A stretch of DNA of 5,766 nucleotides. Origin: an uncultured Planctomycetaceae bacterium. Lineage in GTDB: Bacteria > Planctomycetota > Planctomycetia > Pirellulales > Pirellulaceae. The stretch's first letter is position 1. The number at the start of each line of letters is the position of its first letter. This document shows positions 1-5,393 of this stretch, one piece after another. The position numbers and the translations under genes are program-made. The notes under the pieces are model-generated. The model was not told the DNA's origin, made no database searches, and saw only the letters and a program-made list of their open reading frames with translations. The stretch spans positions 1-5,766 of the forward strand of contig CAIXSC010000187.1 of assembly GCA_903921945.1 (NCBI GenBank), given 5' to 3'.

Positions 1-1293
1 GAGCGCGATCGCGTTACCCAATACGCCTATGATCAACTGGCGGGGCGAACCGCGTTTGGCCGCGAGGGGATTTTCTTCGTATCCGCGTTGGATGCGGTCG
101 ATGGTCGCGAGCGGAACCTCCCCGAGTTAGTAACCCGGTCGGGAATCCCTCAACTGGAAAAGTCACTTGCCGATTTTCTAGTAAAGGATCGTGGACGGAT
201 CAAGCTCTTGCAACCTTCGCGACAGTTAGCCCAAGGGGTTAAACAGGCGCTGTTCGAAACTATTCCGGAAAAGCGGCGGATGCTGGCCGCAGATCTGGCA
301 CAACTCCAGCAGCGATACAATGAAGCGCTCCCTAAACTCAAGGAGGCAGATCGCCGCCGCAACACGGTCGTCGCAGGGCTTGAACGTTGCCGCATTCGCA
401 TGCGCGACGCCGTGCGGGACTCGGCAATCAACCACTTACGCCAGGTCGCGGATCAGGTTCCATTGTGGGCGGCGAAAGTCAAGGTGGAAAAGTCTGTCAG
501 CGTTTTCAAGGTCTGGGCGATTGAGAAGCAAGTGGAAGCGGTCGCGCAGGAGGTTGTGGCCGCAGTAGCGCCGTTTGTGGAAGCGGCCACCCAACAATGG
601 CAGTCGCAGCAACTGAAACCGCTCGTTCAGCACCATCTGTCCGATTTCGACGCCGAGGCACAGGCGGCTGTCTCGGAATTCATGGTCGATATCGAAGAAA
701 TTCGGTCGCAACTGTCGGGGGTTGCTCGGGGAAATATTTTGCCGGAAGCCCGTTTAAGCGCTGTCGAACGGATCCTGTCCACGGCGGGCGGCCTTTTTCT
801 CGGCGGTCCTGGCATGGCATTGGAAGGAGCAACTATGGGTTATCAAGCGATGCTCCGAAGCCTAATTCCCAACATCATGGTCGTCGCTGCTATTTTTTTT
901 CTACAATGGAACCCGATCACGATCGTGCCAGCACTACTCGCGTTGGGTGTTTTCCGTGCCTTCCGACAAGGTGACGCCATCTCGGAAAAGGTCAAGGTGC
1001 AAGTAGGCGTCGAGTTGGCCAAACAGATCGTGGCGAATATCCCTTCCCAGGCGTCGAAGATCGCCGATGAAACGTTTCGTCAAACCGAAGGACTCGTGAC
1101 GGCGGTCAGCGTGGGACTTGACCGCGAGATCGCGACCATTAGGCAACAAGTTGAAGCCGTGCTTGCGGTCAAACGGGCTGGCAGCCAGCAAGTCGCCGCC
1201 GATGAGTCCCGGTTAAGAAATGCCGAACGGGAATTGCAAAGCGTCGATAGCCGGCTGAGCGAGTTCATCCTGCGGCTCGTGCAACCTACGTGA
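1..1293 (+). CDS. Dynamin-like large GTPase, C-terminal part (5' truncated by window edge)
   Basis: The frame is open from base 1 to a TGA at 1291-1293, giving 430 visible residues; the N-terminal P-loop (G1-G4) lies outside the window. Residues 23-30 (GIFFVSAL) look like the last GTPase strand with a G5-like SA motif. They are followed by the pattern usual after it in bacterial dynamin-like proteins: a short linker, 'SGIPQLEKSLADFL' (about 47-60), then a basic DRGR. Residues about 90-140 and 374-424 are charged and heptad-like, consistent with the helical stalk. Residues about 256-320 hold two hydrophobic stretches separated by a short charged linker (AGGLFLGGPGMALEGA, then PNIMVVAAIFFLQW onward to GVF), matching the membrane-inserting paddle or transmembrane hairpin of this family. 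The expected role is GTP-driven membrane remodelling or fusion at the inner membrane. The TTG at 88 is internal to the domain and is not the start. Hand-counted lines are less GC-rich than the neighbouring genes. Family is fairly sure; the exact function is unknown. Confidence 0.82.
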   Translation, partial: ERDRVTQYAYDQLAGRTAFGREGIFFVSALDAVDGRERNLPELVTRSGIPQLEKSLADFLVKDRGRIKLLQPSRQLAQGVKQALFETIPEKRRMLAADLAQLQQRYNEALPKLKEADRRRNTVVAGLERCRIRMRDAVRDSAINHLRQVADQVPLWAAKVKVEKSVSVFKVWAIEKQVEAVAQEVVAAVAPFVEAATQQWQSQQLKPLVQHHLSDFDAEAQAAVSEFMVDIEEIRSQLSGVARGNILPEARLSAVERILSTAGGLFLGGPGMALEGATMGYQAMLRSLIPNIMVVAAIFFLQWNPITIVPALLALGVFRAFRQGDAISEKVKVQVGVELAKQIVANIPSQASKIADETFRQTEGLVTAVSVGLDREIATIRQQVEAVLAVKRAGSQQVAADESRLRNAERELQSVDSRLSEFILRLVQPT

Positions 1294-1610
1294 TCGCGTC
1301 TTCCGAAACCGTAGCGGACGAGGAACTGCGGCCAGTTTTCGCTGATAATCGGCGGTTTACCGCTGGGAAACCTCTCCAGGCCGCGTTGCTTGATCGTGTC
1401 GCCCTCCCACTGCTTCCTGGTTTCGGAACAAGAAAGTGTCTGGCGCCAATTGCCCACCGGCTGGTGCCGCTGGGCCAATTCTCGCTTCCAACCCGGCCAG
1501 CGCCTTCGGCTTGGCGGTCAATGAAGCGATGAACGCCCAAAGCGGAACGCTCGGTGAACGAACGGCTCTCATTCCACGGATTTTGCCCCGGATGTCCTCG
1601 ATGCCCCAAA

Positions 1611-1650
1611 CGCCTGAACACCCGAACGTCTGAACGCCCGAACGCCCGAA
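1611..1650. repeat. 8-bp tandem repeat, consensus CGCCCGAA, five copies
   Basis: Five contiguous 8-bp units read CGCCTGAA, CACCCGAA, CGTCTGAA, CGCCCGAA and CGCCCGAA. The last two are identical and the first three differ by one or two bases. The following eight bases (CGCCCAGT) look like a sixth copy that has decayed. The unit is not a multiple of three and the array lies outside any convincing gene, so it is best read as a noncoding microsatellite-like array. No function is evident. Confidence 0.85.
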
Positions 1651-1662
1651 CGCCCAGTCACA

Positions 1663-1682
1663 CCCGACGCCGCCCGACGCCG
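1663..1682. repeat. 10-bp direct duplication CCCGACGCCG
   Basis: Two identical, contiguous 10-bp units lie 12 bases after the end of the 8-bp array. A short GTCAC motif occurs on either side (1657-1661 and 1687-1691), so the duplication sits inside a slightly larger degenerate direct repeat. It is probably part of the same slippage-prone C-rich tract. Confidence 0.75.
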
Positions 1683-1693
1683 CCCGGTCACGC

Positions 1694-1711
1694 CCGCGCG
1701 CGGCAGTTTTT
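1694..1711 (+). terminator. Weak candidate intrinsic terminator for the dynamin-like gene
   Basis: A perfect 10-bp palindrome, CCGCGCGCGG (1694-1703), is followed after three bases by a run of five T (1707-1711) on the plus strand. As a hairpin it gives only three pairs around a 4-base loop, or a 5-bp stem if 1679-1683 pairs with 1700-1704. It lies 400 bases after the dynamin-like stop. The GC block plus T-run is suggestive, but stem and distance are poor, so this is a low-confidence call. Confidence 0.2.
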
Positions 1712-1883
1712 AGTTGGTTCTTCTGGGTTTCCTGTGGGTCGCCATCGCGGGAGTTGCAGGGGGCGGCTGTCGCGTCGCCGGCTTGCGCCGCGACTCGGAA
1801 GTTCGGCGATGCACGAATCTTCGGCGGGACCCACACGAATCCCGGATGGACCTTTTTGTTTGGAAGAATTCGGGCGAGCGGAT

Positions 1884-1904
1884 GTGCGACTCGCGAGTTC
1901 GCAC
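1884..1904 (-). terminator. Hairpin just after the DUF1501 stop codon, possible terminator
   Basis: On the minus strand the TAA stop (1909-1907) is followed after two bases by an 8-bp stem, GTGCG-ACT pairing with AGT-CGCAC. It has a single bulged T at 1899 and the 4-base loop CGCG. The core ACTCGCGAGT is a perfect palindrome. Position and stability fit a transcript-end structure that could stop RNA polymerase or protect the 3' end. No T-tract follows on the minus strand, so it is not a textbook intrinsic terminator. Confidence 0.4.
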
Positions 1905-1906
1905 GG

Positions 1907-3436
1907 TTACGCGAAAACTTCGGCCATGGGGCGGCCCTCGCTGGCGCGAAAGGGACGGTCGGACGCGTCCTGGTACTCGGAGTCAGGAGCGATGCCCAGC
2001 GAGTGAAAGATGGTCGCCGCCACGTCCCAGGGGCCGTACCGAGCGGTGACCGGTTCGGCACCCATCCGATCCGATTGGCCCACGACCGCGCCCCGTTGCA
2101 CGCCCGCACCGGCCATCACCAATGAGTAGACGCCGGCCCAATGCTTTCGGCCGGGCGTGGCCCCGGCGAACCGAGGTTCCAGCGCCACGCGAGGAGCCCG
2201 GCCAAACTCGCCCATGCAAACCACCAACGTGTCGTCCAACAGACCGCGTTGGTCCAAGTCCTCGATCAACGCGGAAAAACTCTCGTCAAACCGCGGCAAC
2301 AAACGGTCGCGCAGCGAGGAGAAAATGTCGTTGTGAGTGTCCCAGCCATACGAGTCGGTATCGTCTGGTTGCGTATCCTGGCCACGATTCGAATGATTCC
2401 ATATCACGTTGATGTACGGCACGCCCGCTTCGACCAGTCGCCGCGCCAGTAACAAGGCTTGGCCCGAACGGTGGTGTCCGTAACGCGATCGTGTCGCTGC
2501 CGATTCCCGTTCCAAATCAAACGCCACTCGCGCCGCGGGTTGATCGAGCAATTGGCGGGCCTCGACGAACCAGCGATTCAAATCGGCGACGTCGGACAGC
2601 GAATCCAGTTCGCCACGAAACGCGTCGAGCGACCGCTTGAGGGCGAGGCGTGCATCGAGTCGTTCGGCCGCCCAGTCGCCGCGCGGCTCCAAGCCGGGCA
2701 TCGCGCCCCGCGCATCCAGCACGTCGCCCACCACCCAAGGCTCGACGCCCCGTCCCAGGAAACCGCCATTCTGCCCGGGGGATGGCGTCGTAGGCACCAG
2801 CGCCGGACCATTCAAATGCAACGCGTCGCAAAGAAAACGGCTCGCCGGCCGCAAGCGACGGACCAATGCGCCGAGTGTCGGGAAGTCGGTTGCAGCCGGC
2901 GATGGATTCGACGACCGCCGTGGATGATAGTGGCCGGTCAGGGCCAAGTAGACCGCCGACCCATGATCGAGATCTTCGTGAGACATACTGCGGACAAGCG
3001 TGCAGCGATCCAACACGCCGGCAACTCGCGGTAGATGCTCGCACACTCGCACCCCGGCCAGCCGCGTCGCGATCGCTCGAAAGTCGCCGCGAACATCGAG
3101 TGGCGCATCCGGCTTCGGATCCCACATGTCCAGTTGGCTCTGACCGCCGCTGGCGAACACCACAATCACCGACTTCGCTCGATTCCAACCAGGCCCGCGG
3201 CCTTCCGCGATACGCCCCTGCGCGACCGGACGCTCGACCGGTCTCCCGGCCGGCGCGCCATTCGCCGAGCTTGCACTGGACGACCACGGACCGGCGATCG
3301 CCGCAAGGCTCGCGCGCGTCGCTAACCGCAGCCAAGCTCGACGTGGCATCGTCGATGCGGACAACGATCCGCCGTCGCCGCGAACGATCGAAGTTCGCTC
3401 GAACGGTTGTTCCACGGGAGAGAAAAAGTGCAGCAT
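1907..3436 (-). CDS. DUF1501 domain-containing protein (alkaline phosphatase/sulfatase-like fold)
   Basis: From the ATG at 3436 this encodes 509 residues, a usual length for DUF1501 proteins, which are abundant in Planctomycetota; their substrate is generally unknown. Landmarks in order: MPRRAWLRLA (30-39), a twin-arginine-like segment followed by a weak hydrophobic stretch and suggesting export; VIVVFASGGQSQLDMWDPK (90-108), the typical first strand and metal-site region; MSHEDLDHG (151-159); GWDTHND (364-370); MGEFGRAPR (408-416); GRKHW (429-433); and a C-terminal GRPMAEVF tail. These are the conserved blocks of the family. Start choice: the frame stays open to a GTG at 3604, with ATGs at 3475 and 3349. 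I prefer 3436 because the MLHFFSP-type N-terminus before an RR motif is family-like. The extension also encodes a pentapeptide repeat and includes two ATA codons near 3440-3480, which is odd for so GC-rich a gene. No good Shine-Dalgarno supports any candidate. No DUF1549/DUF1553 partner lies next to it. Confidence 0.85.
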   Translation of the reverse strand: MLHFFSPVEQPFERTSIVRGDGGSLSASTMPRRAWLRLATRASLAAIAGPWSSSASSANGAPAGRPVERPVAQGRIAEGRGPGWNRAKSVIVVFASGGQSQLDMWDPKPDAPLDVRGDFRAIATRLAGVRVCEHLPRVAGVLDRCTLVRSMSHEDLDHGSAVYLALTGHYHPRRSSNPSPAATDFPTLGALVRRLRPASRFLCDALHLNGPALVPTTPSPGQNGGFLGRGVEPWVVGDVLDARGAMPGLEPRGDWAAERLDARLALKRSLDAFRGELDSLSDVADLNRWFVEARQLLDQPAARVAFDLERESAATRSRYGHHRSGQALLLARRLVEAGVPYINVIWNHSNRGQDTQPDDTDSYGWDTHNDIFSSLRDRLLPRFDESFSALIEDLDQRGLLDDTLVVCMGEFGRAPRVALEPRFAGATPGRKHWAGVYSLVMAGAGVQRGAVVGQSDRMGAEPVTARYGPWDVAATIFHSLGIAPDSEYQDASDRPFRASEGRPMAEVFA

Positions 3437-3480
3437 GGTTCCCACTATCGACGGTCCAAGGTTTGATGCCGCCATTCCTA

Positions 3481-3585
3481 TCGCGTCGTCAGCTAGCGCG
3501 TCGCCACCGAGCAAGTCGCTACCGAGCAAGTCGCCACCGAGCAAGTCGCCACGTAGCAAGTCGCCACCAAGCGCGTTGTCGTTCC
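3481..3585. repeat. 15-bp tandem repeat, consensus GCAAGTCGCCACCGA
   Basis: Five contiguous, well-conserved 15-bp units start at 3496, 3511, 3526, 3541 and 3556. Degenerate copies flank them at 3481-3495 and 3571-3585. Units differ by one to three bases. The unit length is a multiple of three. In the DUF1501 frame (minus strand, if translated from 3604) each copy encodes a pentapeptide close to L-G-G-D-L. The array either lies in the 5' leader/promoter region of DUF1501 or encodes an acidic, leucine-rich N-terminal repeat. Direct repeats of this size can act as iterated binding sites, but no function is shown here. Confidence 0.9.
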
Positions 3586-3642
3586 ACTCGTGCTGCTGTT
3601 CCACGGGCCGAGGCCACGCGAACCAGCGAATTCCCTACCCGT

Positions 3643-3697
3643 CTCGACGGCGTGTCCGCCGGCAACGATTATGTTGCATCGTCGGCGGGCCGTCGAG
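3643..3697. other. Long imperfect hairpin (20 pairs in three stacked stems)
   Basis: The outer stem is CTCGACGGC (3643-3651) with GCCGTCGAG (3689-3697), a perfect 9 bp. After a 4-base left bulge (3652-3655) the middle stem is CCGCCG (3656-3661) with CGGCGG (3683-3688). The inner stem GCAAC (3662-3666) pairs with GTTGC (3673-3677), with a 5-base right bulge (3678-3682) and the loop GATTAT. No T-tract follows on either strand. It could fold as RNA in a 5' leader of either divergent gene, be a structured small RNA, or be a palindromic intergenic repeat. The pairing is directly visible; the function is not. Confidence 0.7.
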
Positions 3698-3712
3698 CAG
3701 TTCCGGCCCCAT

Positions 3713-3747
3713 CCACGGGGCGTTGTCACGTAGGAACAACGCCGTGG
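3713..3747. promoter_or_regulatory. Second hairpin, upstream of the methyltransferase start
   Basis: GGCGTTGT (3719-3726) pairs perfectly with ACAACGCC (3736-3743). After a 2-base bulge (3717-3718), CCAC (3713-3716) pairs with GTGG (3744-3747), giving 12 pairs. The 9-base loop CACGTAGGA contains AGGA. The structure ends 33 bases before the methyltransferase GTG start. This is a plausible place for a 5'-leader control element or an operator-like inverted repeat. The role is inferred only from position. Confidence 0.5.
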
Positions 3748-3767
3748 AGTTCCGAATTGCCACGCGC

Positions 3768-3771
3768 GGAA
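3768..3771 (+). promoter_or_regulatory. Weak ribosome binding site for the methyltransferase
   Basis: GGAA lies 9 bases before the GTG at 3781. An in-frame TAA at 3772-3774 sits between them, so translation cannot start further upstream in this frame. Together these favour the GTG at 3781 as the true start, although the Shine-Dalgarno match is short. Confidence 0.35.
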
Positions 3772-3780
3772 TAAGTTGTC

Positions 3781-5385
3781 GTGGACTCAGCGAAGGCGGC
3801 GTACGAATCATTGCCGTATTCGAGCCATGCGTTTGCCCAGACGCACCCGCGCCGATTGGCGACGATCGGGAGGCTGTTCGGTCTGGCCGCGCCGCCGTTC
3901 ACGGGCTGTCGGGTTTTGGAACTCGGCTGCGCCGCCGGCGGCAATCTGCTGCCCATGGCCGTGGACAACCCGACAGGCCGGTTCGTGGGCGTTGATCTTT
4001 CCGGCCATTCGATTGCTGAAGCCCGGGCGGCCATCAGCGAACTTGGGCTGGTGAATGTTCAACTATTCGAGGCCAACATCGTTGACTGGGAGTACGCGGG
4101 ACCGCCGTTTGACTATGTGATCGCCCACGGCTTGTTTTCCTGGATTCCCGCTGAAGTCCAACGGCGACTGTTCGCGTTGTGCCAGCGCCACTTGAGCCCG
4201 AACGGAATCGCGTACGTCAGCTTCAACACGCTTCCCGGCTGGTCGCTCCGCGGAGCCGTTCGTGATTTTCTGCGCTACGCCACGGCTAGCCCGGACACGG
4301 CTCGCGATGCGCTCGCCGCCGCGAGAACCGCGCGCGAGCAACTCGCGTTGCTCACGCAAGCAAACGCTTCGCAGCGGGCGCAGCAAGTCGCTTTCGTGCG
4401 GTCGGAAGCGGAGCGGCTGGCAGGCCTGTCCGACGACTATTGGGTGCATGAATTCCTCGCCCACGACAACCGCCCGCGGTATCTCCACGAGTTTCTCGAG
4501 GAGGCCGGCCAGCATGGACTGAAATTCCTTGGCGAAGCCGAGTATAGCTGGATGACCGGTGCCGACTTGCCACCTGAATCGTTGGCGACCATTCGGGCCC
4601 GCAGCCGCGACACCGAGCAGTTCGAGCAGTTCCTCGATTTCGCTCGCTGGCAAATGTTTCGCCAGACGTTGCTGTGTCGCGATTCCATTCCGCTGCAGCG
4701 CGACCCGCCTCCCGATGTTTTATTCTCCATGTGGTTCGCGGCCGAGATGCAGGCCGAATCGCCGCGACAGCCGTTGTCGAGCACGGAGAGCATCGCGTTC
4801 CAGCGCCCGCAATCGCGTCTTGCGACCGCCATCCCAGTCGCCAAAGCGGCGTTGCTCACGCTGGCAGGCACTTGGCCGCGGTGGTGGCCATTCGAGCGTT
4901 TATTGCGAGCGGCACTTGAGCGACTGGGAATCACAGCGCCCGCCGATATGCCGCCCGCTGCGTTGCCGCTGGCTCGCGAATTGGCTGAAACGCTGCGACG
5001 CGCGTGGGGAATCGCACTGGTCGAGGCGTCGGTCGAACCGCCACCGGTCGCGGCCGAAGTGGGCGATCGACCGTGCGCCGGCGACTGGGCGCGGCGCGCA
5101 GCGCAACGGACCGGATTGGTGCCCAATCAGGCCCACACCGTCCGCCCCTTGAACGGCTTCCAGCGAATGTTGCTCGCGCAACTCGATGGCCGTCGCAATG
5201 GAGACGATTTGCTCCGCTGGCTCGAAGCGATCGAGCGCCAGTCCCGCGGCCAAATCACGTTGACCGACTCCCGCGGCCAGCCGGTCTCCGACCCGAATCG
5301 GATTCGGTCGGTGCTTCGCGAAACGCTTGATCGAACACTCGGCGAACTACGGCACCTCGGCTTTCTGGCATCTCGAACGGAGTAG
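3781..5385 (+). CDS. Class I SAM-dependent methyltransferase with methyltransferase regulatory domain (PKMT-like)
   Basis: A complete 534-residue protein from GTG 3781 to TAG 5383-5385. The N-terminal YESLPYSSHAFAQTHPRRLA (8-27) is the usual opening of this family and supports the start. The Rossmann methyltransferase core shows motif I VLELGCAAGGN (45-55; E47, G49, G53), the acidic residue after strand 2 in VGVDLS (D72), and DYVIAHGLFSWIP (111-123). It continues with SFNTLPGWSLRGAVRDFLRY (147-166) and a helical block with YWVHEFLAHDN (220-230) and LKFLGEAEYS (247-256), as in the methyltransferase regulatory domain family (PF10119). Residues about 449-530 (PLNGFQRMLLAQLDG and the closing helices ending in LGFLA) resemble the C-terminal winged-helix region of rickettsial protein-lysine methyltransferases. 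It probably transfers a methyl group from SAM to a protein in the cytoplasm, but the substrate is unknown. It is likely co-transcribed with the phosphodiesterase 8 nt downstream and diverges from DUF1501 behind two hairpins. Confidence 0.88.
   Translation: MDSAKAAYESLPYSSHAFAQTHPRRLATIGRLFGLAAPPFTGCRVLELGCAAGGNLLPMAVDNPTGRFVGVDLSGHSIAEARAAISELGLVNVQLFEANIVDWEYAGPPFDYVIAHGLFSWIPAEVQRRLFALCQRHLSPNGIAYVSFNTLPGWSLRGAVRDFLRYATASPDTARDALAAARTAREQLALLTQANASQRAQQVAFVRSEAERLAGLSDDYWVHEFLAHDNRPRYLHEFLEEAGQHGLKFLGEAEYSWMTGADLPPESLATIRARSRDTEQFEQFLDFARWQMFRQTLLCRDSIPLQRDPPPDVLFSMWFAAEMQAESPRQPLSSTESIAFQRPQSRLATAIPVAKAALLTLAGTWPRWWPFERLLRAALERLGITAPADMPPAALPLARELAETLRRAWGIALVEASVEPPPVAAEVGDRPCAGDWARRAAQRTGLVPNQAHTVRPLNGFQRMLLAQLDGRRNGDDLLRWLEAIERQSRGQITLTDSRGQPVSDPNRIRSVLRETLDRTLGELRHLGFLASRTE
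5379..5382 (+). promoter_or_regulatory. Ribosome binding site GGAG for the phosphodiesterase gene
   Basis: GGAG lies inside the last codons of the methyltransferase, 11 bases before the ATG at 5394. With the 8-nt gap between the genes this suggests translation in one operon, possibly coupled. Confidence 0.4.
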
Positions 5386-5393
5386 CCCGCCAC

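Larger units (their letters stand above)
1294..1906. other. Convergent intergenic region without a convincing gene
   Basis: This 613-bp gap lies between the 3' ends of the dynamin-like and DUF1501 genes. Open frames exist on both strands, but none has a recognisable domain. Their translations are rich in R, P, A and S, as expected from GC-rich noncoding DNA. The middle (about 1604-1700) is C-rich and repetitive, with 8-bp and 10-bp units described separately. A small hairpin at 1350-1365 (six pairs including one G-T, loop TTTA) sits 57 bases after the dynamin stop. It lacks a T-tract, so I do not call it a terminator. The rest shows nothing I can identify. It may contain decayed or dispersed intergenic repeat sequence, but the window cannot show that. 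Confidence 0.6.
3437..3780. other. Divergent intergenic region between the DUF1501 and methyltransferase genes
   Basis: If DUF1501 starts at 3436, this 344-bp region must hold the promoters of both divergent units. It contains a 15-bp tandem array (3481-3585), a long imperfect hairpin (3643-3697) and a second hairpin (3713-3747), annotated separately. CCACGG occurs at 3602-3607 and 3713-3718, and its complement CCGTGG at 3742-3747. I see no clear -35/-10 pair on either strand. If DUF1501 actually starts at the GTG at 3604, the true intergenic region is 3605-3780 and holds only the two hairpins. Confidence 0.6.

Noticed and set aside
1290..1532. Open frame overlapping the dynamin-like stop (GTG at 1290), 80 codons
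   Set aside because: No recognisable domain, no ribosome binding site other than coincidental overlap, and a composition typical of GC-rich noncoding sequence.
2517..3335. 272-codon minus-strand frame inside DUF1501
   Set aside because: It overlaps the conserved DUF1501 frame completely, and its arginine/serine/glycine-rich translation lacks motifs: an out-of-frame shadow.
3481..3585. CRISPR-like array
   Set aside because: The 15-bp units are contiguous with no spacers, and no cas gene is nearby. It is a simple tandem repeat.
3602..3747. Miniature transposable element bounded by CCACGG/CCGTGG inverted repeats
   Set aside because: The terminal match is only 6 bp, there is no target-site duplication, and no second copy is visible. 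The hairpins are reported on their own instead.
2866..3774. 302-codon plus-strand frame antisense to DUF1501 and across the tandem repeats
   Set aside because: Arginine/proline/serine-rich antisense frame without motifs. It is explained by high GC and the codon structure of the real gene.
3435..3995. 186-codon plus-strand frame crossing the intergenic hairpins into the methyltransferase
   Set aside because: It overlaps the start of the clearly supported methyltransferase in another frame and translates the tandem array as a PPSKS repeat. No domain is present.
4063..4653. 196-codon minus-strand frame inside the methyltransferase gene
   Set aside because: Antisense shadow of a gene with conserved methyltransferase motifs; no independent evidence.
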